Source: Asticcacaulis sp. (lineage in GTDB: Bacteria; Pseudomonadota; Alphaproteobacteria; Caulobacterales; Caulobacteraceae). Taken from it: DNA of 19,221 nt. Made by a program: the position numbers and the translations under genes. Under the pieces are notes generated by a model. That model had not been told where the DNA came from and did no database searches. It saw nothing but the letters and a program-made list of their open reading frames with translations. Of this stretch, positions 1 to 8,022 are shown piece by piece (the stretch's first letter is position 1; every line of letters starts with the position of its first letter). The DNA is taken from contig NZ_JAIWNX010000304.1 of NCBI RefSeq assembly GCF_020217185.1, positions 1 to 19,221 on the forward strand. The letters run 5' to 3'.

Positions 1-112
1 CGGAAACGGAGTTCGGCGAAGCCAAAAGTGTGAGCGGTTTTCCGCAAAAACATCGCGACAAAACAAAAATTTAGAGCGAAATGGCGTTTCCATCTAAAGT
101 CATTTCGCTCTG
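1..112. repeat. Mosaic palindromic intergenic repeat (alphaproteobacterial type)
   Basis: This gene-free stretch is built from inverted repeats. CGGAAA at 1-6 matches TTTCCG at 39-44, GCGGTTTTCCGC lies at 34-45, and AGAGCGAAATG at 73-83 pairs with CATTTCGCTCT at 101-111. The layout (a GTGTGAGCGGTTTTCCGC-like block, an A-rich CGACAAAACAAAAA block, then an AGAGCG hairpin) resembles dispersed mosaic repeats I recall from intergenic regions of Rhizobiales and Caulobacterales. The inverted repeats are seen directly. Membership of a repeat family is from memory and was not searched. The right-hand hairpin probably doubles as the terminator of the chemotaxis gene. Confidence 0.55.
61..111 (-). terminator. 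Rho-independent terminator of the chemotaxis receptor gene
   Basis: Read on the minus strand, an 11-bp perfect stem (AGAGCGAAATG / CATTTCGCTCT, plus strand 73-83 and 101-111, 17-nt loop) begins about 33 nt after the receptor stop codon. It is followed by a T-rich tract (AAATTTTTGTTTTG). Stem plus T-run in the right orientation is classic intrinsic-terminator structure. Confidence 0.7.
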
Positions 113-143
113 GTTCCCGATGGAGCCTGCCCCCAGAGTCGCC

Positions 144-1826
144 TTACGCCGCGCGCACCTGCGCCAGGAAGCCATTGACCTGCGCCCGCAGTGTCTCCGC
201 CTGTTGCGCCAGTTCGGAGGAGGCGTTCAGCACCTGAGACGCGCCCATGCCGGTTTCTTCGGCTAGACGGGCGACGCCGGTGATGCTTTGCGTCACCTCG
301 GTCGTGCCCATAGAGGCCTGATTAACCGCCTGTACGATCTCGCTCGTCGCCGCGCCCTGCTGCTCCACCGCGGCGGCGATGGTGGCGGAGGATTCGTTGA
401 TGATGCGGATGGTTTGCGAGATGTTTTCGATGGCGCGCACCGCCTGTTCGGTGGTCGCCTGAATGCCGGCGATCTGCTGATTGATCTCGGTGGTGGCGCG
501 GGCCGTCTGGGTGGCCAGCGTCTTCACTTCGGCGGCGACGACGGCAAAGCCCTTGCCCGCCTCACCGGCGCGCGCCGATTCGATGGTGGCATTCAGCGCC
601 AGCAGATTGGTTTGCGACGCTATACCCGAAATCATGTCCACGATCCCGGTAATGCGGCCTGCCGCTTCTGACAGTTCGTTGACGATGGCCGAGGTGGCTT
701 CGGCCTCGGTAACGGCTTCGCGCGCCTTGACCAGCGAATGCTGCACCTGACGGCTGATTTCTGAGACAGAGGCCCCCAGTTCCTCAGCCGAACCGGCCAC
801 CGAGGTCACATTGGTGCCGGCCTCTTCGGCGGCTGCCGACACCGACTGTGCCTGCGCCGAGGATTCCTGCGCCGAAGCCGTCAGTTGCGCCGCCGTCGCC
901 TGCATCTCCGTCGCGGCGGAAGACACCATTTCGACCACGCCACCAATAGCGCCTTCGAAATCGGCGGCCAGATCACGCATCGCCTGCTTGCGCTGATATT
1001 CGGAATCTTCGCGGGCCTTTGCCGCTTCGGCTTCAAGGGCGCGGTTGCGGATCAGTCCGTCGCGGAAGACTTCGACAGACGCCGCCATCTGACCGATTTC
1101 GTTACGTTCGCCCAGATTGGGCACCTTCACATCCGCCTGACCGCCGGACAGGGCCTTCATCACGTCCGACATGCGCGCAATCGGCACAGAGACGCTGCGG
1201 ATCATCAGGAAGCCGATCAGGGCGGCAAACACCGCCGTCCCCGCCAGAGCGATCAGGATCAGGGTGGCGGCCGATTTGCCCGTGGCGATGCCCTGAGCCG
1301 CGGCCTTGTTGCCTTCCTCGACCTGATAGGCGCGGTCGGCACGGATAGCCTCGCGCAGGGTGCGAGCCTGAGCCTGCATATCGTTCATAAAGAAGGTTTG
1401 TGCGCCCGCCATATCGCCCGCAGCCACCAGATCGAGATAGCGCTGGCTGTTGGTGCGGTAGCCCTCCATCGTGCCGTAGATCTTGTCGGCCAGCGCCTGC
1501 TCCTCGCTGTTGGCGATCATCGTCTTGTAGCTTTCGAGCGTCGCTTCGAGGTCCTTGGACGCCTTGGCGATATTTTCGATGATCTCCGGACGCTCGGCCT
1601 CAGCGACGATCAGCAGTTGCGACTGGCGCAGGCGCATCAGTTCAAAGGTCTGCGAGGCGTCCCCCAGTGTATTGGCCGTCGGCAACCAGTTGGAGCCCAG
1701 ATCATCGACCGAGCGGTTGACGGCATTCAACTGACTGATGCTGAACACCCCCAATCCGACCGTAGCGAAGAGGATCAGGGCGAAGGCCGCGACGATACGC
1801 GCGCGAATAGTGAGATTTTTGAACAT
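144..1826 (-). CDS. Methyl-accepting chemotaxis protein
   Basis: A 560-residue transmembrane chemoreceptor that relays ligand binding to a CheA/CheW array. Order of parts: a short cytoplasmic N-terminus ([10 protein letters not shown]); TM1 about 11-30; a mostly helical periplasmic domain of about 155 residues, which fits the four-helix-bundle (4HB_MCP) type; TM2 about 187-209; a HAMP domain about 209-262; and the coiled-coil signalling domain about 300-540. The highly conserved hairpin tip is at 401-430 ([20 protein letters not shown], then [10 protein letters not shown]). There is no C-terminal CheR-docking pentapeptide; the protein ends QVRAA. The ligand cannot be read from the sequence. 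The ATG start puts the usual basic N-terminus directly before TM1, though the Shine-Dalgarno is poor. It is transcribed alone, with a hairpin terminator downstream and a CtrA-like site about 75 nt upstream. Specific orthology is not assignable. Confidence 0.95.
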   Translation of the reverse strand: MFKNLTIRARIVAAFALILFATVGLGVFSISQLNAVNRSVDDLGSNWLPTANTLGDASQTFELMRLRQSQLLIVAEAERPEIIENIAKASKDLEATLESYKTMIANSEEQALADKIYGTMEGYRTNSQRYLDLVAAGDMAGAQTFFMNDMQAQARTLREAIRADRAYQVEEGNKAAAQGIATGKSAATLILIALAGTAVFAALIGFLMIRSVSVPIARMSDVMKALSGGQADVKVPNLGERNEIGQMAASVEVFRDGLIRNRALEAEAAKAREDSEYQRKQAMRDLAADFEGAIGGVVEMVSSAATEMQATAAQLTASAQESSAQAQSVSAAAEEAGTNVTSVAGSAEELGASVSEISRQVQHSLVKAREAVTEAEATSAIVNELSEAAGRITGIVDMISGIASQTNLLALNATIESARAGEAGKGFAVVAAEVKTLATQTARATTEINQQIAGIQATTEQAVRAIENISQTIRIINESSATIAAAVEQQGAATSEIVQAVNQASMGTTEVTQSITGVARLAEETGMGASQVLNASSELAQQAETLRAQVNGFLAQVRAA

Positions 1827-1899
1827 TTAGCACACGGAAATACGGGGAGGATACAGAGTATACGCTTCCCGATTTTCCGTATTAATGCTGAATGGAAGG

Positions 1900-1914
1900 T
1901 TAACTATAGTATAA
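1900..1914 (-). promoter_or_regulatory. CtrA-like box upstream of the chemotaxis gene
   Basis: TTAA-N7-ATAA at 1900-1914 (on the minus strand TTAT-N7-TTAA) matches 7 of 8 specified bases of the Caulobacter CtrA consensus TTAA-N7-TTAA. It lies 74 bp upstream of the receptor ATG in an otherwise non-coding, AT-rich 139-bp gap. Motility and chemotaxis genes are classic CtrA targets. This is a motif match only. Confidence 0.4.
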
Positions 1915-1918
1915 ATGA

Positions 1919-1937
1919 GGGTTTAAAAACGAAACCC
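1919..1937 (-). terminator. Possible weak terminator after the polA-VOC unit
   Basis: On the minus strand, GGGTTT-CGTTTTT-AAACCC forms a 6-bp stem about 28 nt after the VOC stop codon. It is followed by TCATTTATAC, which is T-rich but not a clean T-run. The position is right for ending the polA unit; the structure is modest. Confidence 0.3.
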
Positions 1938-1965
1938 CTTATGGCGTTTGGTAAATAATGAAATA

Positions 1966-2364
1966 TCACCCGCGGAAATTGAGTTCCAGCAGCACATTGT
2001 TAGGGTCTGCGACAAATATCTGTCGCAAAGAAATGCGCGCAATATCATTGGTAGCGTAGTAAAGACCCATAACCTTAAGTTTATCTACGGTCTCTTCGTA
2101 GCCGTCGCATTCAAAGGCGATATGGTGGATCGCCCCGGTCGGGTTACCGGGCACCACCTCGCGCGGGATGGTGTTGTCGGTGCCAAAACGGTTGAGATGG
2201 ATCACGGCACGGTCGCCGGAGTCGTAAAGCCACATGCGGTCCGCCGGGTCGCGCTCTGGCGCCGTGCGCGCCTCTAGGTTCAGCAGATCGGCATAGAAGG
2301 CGATGGTGCGCGCCATGTCGTGGGTTTGGATATTGAAGTGGTCGAGGCGTTTTACAGTGGTCAT
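1966..2364 (-). CDS. VOC-superfamily (glyoxalase/dioxygenase fold) protein
   Basis: About 132 residues, one VOC domain made of two beta-alpha-beta-beta-beta modules. Metal-site-like positions are visible: His in LDHFNIQT near the start, His-His in AIHHIAFEC (about 80-83), and Glu in VLLELNF near the C-terminus, spaced as in metal-dependent glyoxalase-type enzymes. Substrate is unknown: the superfamily covers glyoxalase I, extradiol dioxygenases, epimerases and antibiotic-binding proteins. The ATG at 2362-2364 overlaps the polA stop codon (TGATG), so translation is probably coupled. A TTG directly before the ATG adds one possible residue, but ATG is preferred. With no promoter-sized gap, it should be made from the polA transcript. 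Confidence 0.85.
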   Translation of the reverse strand: MTTVKRLDHFNIQTHDMARTIAFYADLLNLEARTAPERDPADRMWLYDSGDRAVIHLNRFGTDNTIPREVVPGNPTGAIHHIAFECDGYEETVDKLKVMGLYYATNDIARISLRQIFVADPNNVLLELNFRG

Positions 2365-5225
2365 CAATGCGCCTCGTCCCAGTTGTCCGCTGCCTTGGCT
2401 TCGACCTCCAGCGGCACGGAGATGTCAAGCGCGGGGAGGGCTGCGTGTTTCATCACCTTGACGATCACCGCTTTGGCGGCCTCGACCTCGGCTTCGGGGG
2501 CTTCGAAGATCAGTTCGTCGTGCACCTGAAGCAGCATGGTGGTGGTCAGGCCCGCCGCTTCGAGCGCGCCCGGCATACGGATCATGGCGCGGCGGATGAT
2601 GTCGGCGGCGGTGCCCTGAATAGGCGCATTGATCGCCGCGCGTTCGGCAAAGGCGCGCTGGCCCGCCGACTTGGCGTGGATGTCGGGGATGTGGATGCGC
2701 CGGCCGAAGATGGTTTCGACATAGCCCGTCGCCTTCACCTGTTCTTTCGCCGCGTCCATATAGGCCTTGATGCCGGGGAAGCGCTCGAAATAGGTCTTGA
2801 TGTAACGACCGGCCTCCTGATTGTCGATGCCGAGCTGATTGCCGAGACCAAAGGCCGAAATGCCGTAGATGATGCCGAAATTGATGGCCTTGGCGCGACG
2901 GCGTACCTCGGACGGCATACCTTCGACCGGGACGCCAAACATTTCCGACGCCGTCAGGGCGTGGATGTCAATGCCGTCCTGAAACGCTTTTTTGAGCTGT
3001 CCGATGTCACCGATATGGGCCAGCAGGCGCAGTTCAATCTGGGAGTAGTCAGCCGAGATCAGCTTGTGCCCCGGACGCGCCACGAAGGCGGTACGGATCT
3101 TGCGCCCTTCCAGCGTGCGGATGGGGATGTTTTGCAGGTTGGGTTCGTTGGACGACAGGCGACCCGTGGTGGTTGACGCCAGTTGGTAGGAGGTATGGAT
3201 GCGGTGGGTCTGCGCGTCGGCATATTCGACCAGAGCGTCCGTATAGGTGCCTTTCAGCTTGGCCATCTGCCGGTAATCGAGCAGCAGACGGGCCAGACGC
3301 TGGCCCTGATCGTGCGTGCCCTTTTCGGCGATCTCTTCCAGCACCTTGACGTCAGTCGCCCACTGCCCCGTCGCGGTCTTCTTGCCGCCGGGCAGGGCCA
3401 TTTCATCGAAGAAGATGGCCCCCAGTTGTTGCGGCGAATTGAGGTTGAACGGATGGCCGGCCACGCTGTGCGCCTCGGCCTCGATCTCGCCCATGCGCAC
3501 GCCAAAGTCCTGCGACAGAAGGCGCAGCACCTGCGGGTCGATGCGCACGCCGGCCAGTTCCATGTCCGACAGAACCGTCGGCATGGCGCGTTCCAGCGTC
3601 TCATAGACGGTCAGAAGCCGCTTTTGCGCCAGTTGCGGCTTGAGCACATGCCACAAACGCAGCGTGATGTCGGCGTCTTCGGCGGCGTATTCGGTGGCGG
3701 GTTTCAGATCGACGAATTTGAACGATTTGGCGCTCTTGCCCGTGCCGGCCACCTGCTTGAACGGGATGGGCGTGTGGCCCAGATGCAGCTCCGACAGCTC
3801 ATCCATGCCGTGCCCGTGCAGACCGCCTTCAAGGACGTAGGAGATCAGCAGGGTGTCATCATAGGGCGCGACGCGGATGCCATAGCGCGCAAAGACCGAC
3901 AGGTCGTATTTGATGTTCTGCCCCACCTTGAGCACCGTCGGGTCTTCGAGCAGCGGCTTCAGTTCGGCCAGAGCCTCGACCAGAGCGATCTGTTTCAACT
4001 CATCCCCGGACAGGGCCAGACCGCCGTCGTCCGACTGATGCGCCAGCGGGATATAGACCCCCGATCCCGGCGCGCAGCTCAGAGACACGCCGACCAGACC
4101 CGACGCCGTGGCCGACAGAGAGTCGGTTTCGGTATCGACGGCAAACACCCCCGCTGCCCGGCATTGCGCCAGATAGGCCTTCAGCGCCTCCATGTCCTGA
4201 ACACACTGATAGGCGCTATAATCGACCGGTGTCAGCAGCGCTTCGGGGGTGGCCGGGCGCGGCGCGCTCACCTGAGCCGTGGTGCCGAACAGGGGCTTGG
4301 ACACAGGCGCCGTGAGGTCGCGCGGGGTGGCCTGCGCGGTTTCGAGCGTCGCCAGCGACCCACCGACGCGGCGCGCCAGAGAGGTGAACTCCATCTCGGC
4401 CAGAAACGCCCCCAGTTCGGCGGCGTTCGGGTCTTTCAGCGCAAATTCCTCGATCGGGCACGGCGGCGGCACGTCGCAGCGCAGACGCACCAGCTCACGC
4501 GACATCAGGATCTGATCGCGGAAGTCGGTCAGGGCCTCGCGACGCTTGGGCTGTTTGATCTCGTGCGCGCGCTCAAGCAAGGCATCAAGCGAACCGTATT
4601 CGAGGATAAGCTGAGCGGCGGTCTTGATGCCGATGCCGGGCGCACCGGGGACGTTATCGGTCGAATCGCCGATCAAGGCCTGCGCATCGACGACCAGTTC
4701 CGGCGGCACACCGAACTTTTCGATGACCTGCTCGCGCCCGACGTGCGTGCCCTTGACCGGATCGAGCATGGAGACGTGATCGTTGACCAGTTGCATCAGG
4801 TCCTTGTCGGACGAGATGATGGTGACTTCGAAGCCCTGCTGCACGGCCAGATGCGCATAGGTGCAGATCAGGTCATCTGCTTCAAAGCCCGGAAGCTCGA
4901 CATTGTGGATGCCAAAGGCCTTCGTCGCCTGACGGATCAGGGGGAATTGCGGGATCAGGTCTTCGGGGGGCGGCGGGCGGTGCGCCTTATACTGATCATA
5001 GAGGTCGTTGCGGAAGGTGTGCGCCCCGGCGTCGAAGATTACCGCCAGATGCGACGGCGCATCGTCACCGCGGTTCTCTTTGATGAGCTTATACAACATG
5101 TTGCAAAAGCCCGACACGGCCCCGACCGGCAGGCCATCGGACTTGCGCGTCAGGGGCGGCAGGCCGTGATAGGCGCGGAAGATATAGCCGGAACCGTCGA
5201 TCAGGACGAGGCGTTTGGGGGACAT
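2364..5225 (-). CDS. polA: DNA polymerase I
   Basis: A 953-residue DNA polymerase I with all three activities, used in Okazaki-fragment maturation and excision repair. The 5'-3' nuclease (about 1-290) has LIDGSG near residue 10, FDAG near 65, GFEADDLI near 115-118, SSDKDL near 140 and GDSTDNVPG near 187-190. The 3'-5' proofreading domain is intact: DTE (364-366), GQNIKYD (about 435-441) and YAAEDAD (about 513-519). The polymerase domain has motif A DYSQIELR (726-733), motif B RRAKAINFGIIYG (about 776-788) and motif C VHDE (901-904). The frame stays open 17 codons further upstream (to 5276), but MSPKRLVLIDGSG is the family's usual N-terminus, so the ATG at 5225 is chosen. It overlaps the downstream VOC gene by one base. 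Length and motifs are normal for the family. Confidence 0.97.
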   Translation of the reverse strand: MSPKRLVLIDGSGYIFRAYHGLPPLTRKSDGLPVGAVSGFCNMLYKLIKENRGDDAPSHLAVIFDAGAHTFRNDLYDQYKAHRPPPPEDLIPQFPLIRQATKAFGIHNVELPGFEADDLICTYAHLAVQQGFEVTIISSDKDLMQLVNDHVSMLDPVKGTHVGREQVIEKFGVPPELVVDAQALIGDSTDNVPGAPGIGIKTAAQLILEYGSLDALLERAHEIKQPKRREALTDFRDQILMSRELVRLRCDVPPPCPIEEFALKDPNAAELGAFLAEMEFTSLARRVGGSLATLETAQATPRDLTAPVSKPLFGTTAQVSAPRPATPEALLTPVDYSAYQCVQDMEALKAYLAQCRAAGVFAVDTETDSLSATASGLVGVSLSCAPGSGVYIPLAHQSDDGGLALSGDELKQIALVEALAELKPLLEDPTVLKVGQNIKYDLSVFARYGIRVAPYDDTLLISYVLEGGLHGHGMDELSELHLGHTPIPFKQVAGTGKSAKSFKFVDLKPATEYAAEDADITLRLWHVLKPQLAQKRLLTVYETLERAMPTVLSDMELAGVRIDPQVLRLLSQDFGVRMGEIEAEAHSVAGHPFNLNSPQQLGAIFFDEMALPGGKKTATGQWATDVKVLEEIAEKGTHDQGQRLARLLLDYRQMAKLKGTYTDALVEYADAQTHRIHTSYQLASTTTGRLSSNEPNLQNIPIRTLEGRKIRTAFVARPGHKLISADYSQIELRLLAHIGDIGQLKKAFQDGIDIHALTASEMFGVPVEGMPSEVRRRAKAINFGIIYGISAFGLGNQLGIDNQEAGRYIKTYFERFPGIKAYMDAAKEQVKATGYVETIFGRRIHIPDIHAKSAGQRAFAERAAINAPIQGTAADIIRRAMIRMPGALEAAGLTTTMLLQVHDELIFEAPEAEVEAAKAVIVKVMKHAALPALDISVPLEVEAKAADNWDEAH

Positions 5226-5420
5226 GAGGGCTCGCTTCAAGAAGGGTGTGCAGGCTTCATAAAGCCATCCGCGCACGATGCCAATTCCCCATACCTAGTC
5301 TGTGCGTCAGGGACTGGCCGAAAGACGGGGGCTGTCCCGATCATTATGATTTCGGGCAGTCACATGGTTTTATACCAACGGACGAAGATGCCGACCGCAT
5401 CCGCCTGTTGAGCTTCGACC
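5226..5420. promoter_or_regulatory. polA leader/promoter region with a hairpin
   Basis: This 195-bp gap separates the ppk2 stop and the polA start, both on the minus strand. It holds an inverted repeat at about 5333-5361: CTGTCCCGA pairs with TCGGGCAG with one bulge, around the odd palindrome ATCAT-T-ATGAT. No T-run follows, so it is not a convincing terminator. A TTGGCA-16-TTATGA arrangement on the minus strand near 5249-5277 could be a polA promoter but is only suggestive. Confidence 0.3.
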
Positions 5421-6179
5421 CTAACTGAACAGTTCCCGTTCGCCCGCGATCACTCGGTCGTAGCAGAAGACGATGTTGGCATCGGGAGCGGGGACGTCGT
5501 GAGAATAGGCGGGACAGCCCAGATTGTGCAGGACGTGGCGGATAATGTTGAGCCGTGCGTCTTTTTTCTTGTCGGTCTTGACGCAGGTCCACGGGCCGCC
5601 CGCATGGTGTGAGCGGCGCAGCATCTCATCGCGCGCGGCCGAATAAGCGTCCCATTTCTCCTGCGCCACCGCATCGAGCGGCGATACCTTCAGGCGCTTG
5701 AGCGGGTCCGACCGCCGGTCATCCAGCCGCTCTTTCTGCTCTTTTTTGGAAATATCCAGCCACAGCTTGATCAGGATGATCCCGGCATCGTCCAGCATGG
5801 TCTCAAACGGCGTCACATCGCGCAGGAAAATCTCCTGCTCCTGCGGCGTGGAAAAGCTCATCACCTTTTCGACCCCGGCGCGGTTGTACCACGAGCGGTT
5901 AAATATCACCCATTCCCCGGCGGCGGGCAGGTGCTCGGCATAGCGCTGAAACCACCATTGGCTTTTTTCACGATCAGACGGTTTGGGCAGGGCGATGACG
6001 CGCGTCTGACGCACCGACAGGTGCTCGGTAATGCGTTTGATGGCCCCGTCCTTGCCCGCGCTGTCGCGGCCCTCAAAAACAAGGCAGATCTTCTTGCCCT
6101 CGGCCACGGCCCAGATCTGGGCATCGACCAGAGCCACCTGCAAACGGGCCAGTTCGGCTTCGTATTCGTCCTCGGTCAT
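5421..6179 (-). CDS. ppk2: Polyphosphate kinase 2 (PPK2) family protein
   Basis: A 252-residue cytoplasmic P-loop kinase of the PPK2 family, which transfers phosphate between polyphosphate and nucleotides (usually making NTPs from NDPs at the expense of polyphosphate). Visible motifs: Walker A GRDSAGKDG at 37-45, the NRSWYNRAGVE segment at 94-104 (Walker B region) and the Arg/Asp/Lys-rich lid RLDDRRSDPLKRLK at 151-164. The length fits single-domain PPK2. Nucleotide preference and subclass cannot be decided from motifs alone. The start is well supported: AAGGAG sits about 7 nt before the ATG. It lies 64 bp downstream of the PAS_5 gene on the same strand and 195 bp upstream of polA, so a shared transcript with the PAS_5 gene is plausible. 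A functional link is not shown. Confidence 0.92.
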   Translation of the reverse strand: MTEDEYEAELARLQVALVDAQIWAVAEGKKICLVFEGRDSAGKDGAIKRITEHLSVRQTRVIALPKPSDREKSQWWFQRYAEHLPAAGEWVIFNRSWYNRAGVEKVMSFSTPQEQEIFLRDVTPFETMLDDAGIILIKLWLDISKKEQKERLDDRRSDPLKRLKVSPLDAVAQEKWDAYSAARDEMLRRSHHAGGPWTCVKTDKKKDARLNIIRHVLHNLGCPAYSHDVPAPDANIVFCYDRVIAGERELFS

Positions 6180-6243
6180 GGGCGCTCCTTCTCAGACAGA
6201 GAGGCTCACCCGCCGTGACAAAAATTTCAACAACAAATCCCGT

Positions 6244-6819
6244 TTACGCCACGCGGAGGTGGTCGTTCAGCACGATCAGGCGCGTCTGGCCATTGGGGGC
6301 CGCGGGCTGTGTGTTTTCGATCTGGGCCGCAAGCAGGCTCAGCTTGCCGGCCAGCGGGGCCTCGATATCGAGCGGGTGGACGCTGGCAAAGTGGCGCGGC
6401 CAGCCGCTATGCAGGGCATAGACCCCGGCAAAGCGATCGACAAGGCCCTTGTCATTGCGCAGCGGCACCAGCATCAGTTCGCCGGTAACGTCCATGGTCT
6501 CAAGCGGCACATGGACCTTGAGACACACCGCCTCTTCGCGCTGCCGTGCCAGGGTCAGGCTAGCCACCACCAGCGCCGCGTGCCCTTCGCCAAACAGTTC
6601 GGTAAGGGCGCGCCCCTTGAGGTGCGTGCCGTGCAGGCGTTCGACGCGTTCCCCGATCAGGCGGAAGCGAAAGCCGTCGCGCGCCGTCAGTATAAAGGCG
6701 GACGGCAGAAGGGCATTCAGATGAATGGGGTCAAGGTCCGAACGCAGCGGGGTCTGACCGGCCTTGCGACGCAGCGCCTGCCAGTAGCTGAGAAATGTCC
6801 CTGTGTCATTGTGAGCCAT
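6244..6819 (-). CDS. PAS_5 (PF07310-type) single-domain PAS protein
   Basis: A 191-residue soluble protein that resembles the alphaproteobacterial PAS_5 family: SYWQALRR at the N-terminus, then SDLDPIHLNALLPSAFIL (about 27-44), FRFRLIGERV (50-59) and a C-terminal half with VPLRNDKGLVDRFAGVYAL (about 118-136). Such proteins carry one PAS-like sensor fold and no output domain, so they probably act through a partner. Caulobacter has small single-PAS regulators of motility and the cell cycle, but no specific orthology can be claimed. The frame stays open upstream to 6966, but the ATG at 6819 has a strong AGAGGAGG Shine-Dalgarno 6 nt upstream and starts the conserved region. The C-terminal 25 residues look non-domain. 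Confidence 0.8.
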   Translation of the reverse strand: MAHNDTGTFLSYWQALRRKAGQTPLRSDLDPIHLNALLPSAFILTARDGFRFRLIGERVERLHGTHLKGRALTELFGEGHAALVVASLTLARQREEAVCLKVHVPLETMDVTGELMLVPLRNDKGLVDRFAGVYALHSGWPRHFASVHPLDIEAPLAGKLSLLAAQIENTQPAAPNGQTRLIVLNDHLRVA

Positions 6820-7158
6820 GGCGGCCTCCTCTGAGGCGTACACAGCAAGAATCCGGCCTGTCTGGCCCCATGCCGATGCAGAGCCGAAAAAAAACCGGCC
6901 CGGCGCACCCGCAGGGGGAAAGCGGTTCTCTTTTCGCGTCAGGCGCTTAATACTACCGCAAGACACCTGTGCTACGACGACAGAAAGCCTTTTTGTCCAC
7001 CGTCTCAGCGGTCCGGTACGGATCTTGCTCAGACGACGGCAGAACGGGTCTCGTTTGTGCCAGACTGGCGCATTTTAGGACCGTTGCGGACCACAGATCA
7101 TTCAGCGGCAGCCGGGCCTGTATTACGGCGGCCTGCCCCAGACACTCAGGAGCGTGAT
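6820..7158. promoter_or_regulatory. Gene-free divergent promoter region
   Basis: 339 bp between the PAS_5 gene (minus) and the secreted-protein gene (plus). Short open frames here have low-complexity, arginine/serine-rich translations and no ribosome-binding sites, so I call no gene. Two ribosome-binding sites are visible: GAGGAGG for the PAS_5 gene at its left edge and AGGAG before the ATG at 7159. A GAATC (GANTC, CcrM-type) site lies at 6849-6853, 30 bp upstream of the PAS_5 ATG. No clear -35/-10 pair stands out. Confidence 0.5.
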
Positions 7159-7989
7159 ATGCGCGTTAGCTTTGCGAAAACCCTTGCCGCCGTGGTCGGG
7201 TTCGGCATGATGATGACGGCCAGCGCGGCTCTGGCCGGCGCGGGCTGCAACAGCGGCTGCACGCCGCCGGCCCCGCCCAGCCCGCCGACCCATCCGGGTA
7301 AGCCCAACATGCCGTGCGGCGGTGGCCGCTGCGGTGGCGGCGGTGGCGGCAATGTCGATGTCAACGTCAATGTGAACGTCAACGCCAATGCCAGCGCGCG
7401 CGCCTATGGTCCCGGCGCCTTCAACGGTTCCAGTTCGGGTGCGGTCTATTACGGCGGCGGCTACGGCAACTGGTCGCAGGCGCAGGGTATCCCCTCGACC
7501 ATGGGCCTCAACGTCGAAGGCGGCGAAATGCGCGCCATGGAATCCTATCAGGCGTCGCGCAGCTCGACCCGCCTGATGATTATCGAAGCCGCCTGCATCG
7601 ACGATAAGGGCGTGCCGCATCCGGCCTCTCAGGTCTTTGGCGGTAAGGACGTGGCGGGCAGCTATGCCGGCGAAGTCTATCGCTGTATCGCCGGGACCAA
7701 GATGCGCTACACCCTGCGCGACAAGGACGGCGGCGAAGGCAAGTCTTACGATTGCCGCAAGAGCGAGGCCCTGTGGCACGAAGGCGGTCAGGTCCGCTGC
7801 AAGGTGCAACTGGCGGCGCGCGACTGTAACGAACGCTCGCTGCTGCGCAAGTTCGGCGCCGGTATCAAGGTGCTGACCCTGACCACCACCGAAAACTATA
7901 TGGCCCAGCGCGAAGTCGTGAAGCAGTCGTCGGCTTCGTACAGCTCGACGATGGTCTTTGATGGTGGCGTCGGCGGGTTTGTCCAGTAA
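7159..7989 (+). CDS. Secreted Cys-rich protein with Asn-Val repeat, unknown function
   Basis: 276 residues, function not recognised. It has a clear Sec signal peptide (MRVSFAK, hydrophobic 8-26, likely cut after ALA-26), so it is periplasmic, surface or secreted. After the signal comes a linker with Cys at 30, 34, 53 and 58, a proline-rich stretch (36-48), a glycine run (54-64) and an alternating Asn-Val/Asp-Val repeat at 65-74 ending NANA. The C-terminal domain (about 115-276) contains Cys at 146, 176, 199, 214 and 223 and looks folded, with CIDDKGVPHPASQVFGGKD and DCNERSLLRKFGAGIKVL as the most family-like stretches. I recall similar proteins in other Caulobacterales but no function. The context LAGAGC is not a good lipobox. 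The ATG at 7159 is chosen because AGGAG sits 6 nt upstream and the signal peptide starts there; the frame is open further upstream to 7057. Confidence 0.85.
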   Translation: MRVSFAKTLAAVVGFGMMMTASAALAGAGCNSGCTPPAPPSPPTHPGKPNMPCGGGRCGGGGGGNVDVNVNVNVNANASARAYGPGAFNGSSSGAVYYGGGYGNWSQAQGIPSTMGLNVEGGEMRAMESYQASRSSTRLMIIEAACIDDKGVPHPASQVFGGKDVAGSYAGEVYRCIAGTKMRYTLRDKDGGEGKSYDCRKSEALWHEGGQVRCKVQLAARDCNERSLLRKFGAGIKVLTLTTTENYMAQREVVKQSSASYSSTMVFDGGVGGFVQ

Positions 7990-8022
7990 AACCCTCGTCC
8001 GGAACGGGCTGCGACTATCCGT

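Noticed and set aside
885..1958. A 357-codon plus-strand frame across the chemoreceptor gene
   Set aside because: His/Arg-rich shadow translation running through a clear receptor gene and its promoter.
5226..5276. N-terminal extension of DNA polymerase I by 17 residues
   Set aside because: The family starts at MSPKRLVLIDGSG-like sequence; the extension is not conserved-looking and lies in the leader.
3183..5411. A 742-codon open frame on the plus strand, opposite polA
   Set aside because: It is the antisense shadow of a high-GC gene: Arg/Gln/His-rich low-complexity translation, no recognisable domain, and polA on the other strand has all its motifs.
5421..6179. Loss of a catalytic residue in PPK2 (Asn in FNRSWYNR where some members have Asp)
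   Set aside because: Asn at this position occurs in other PPK2 proteins as far as I recall, so it is not evidence of inactivation.
6818..7157. Short plus-strand frames in the PAS_5/secreted-protein gap
   Set aside because: One begins inside the opposite gene's ribosome-binding site, none has its own, and translations are low complexity.
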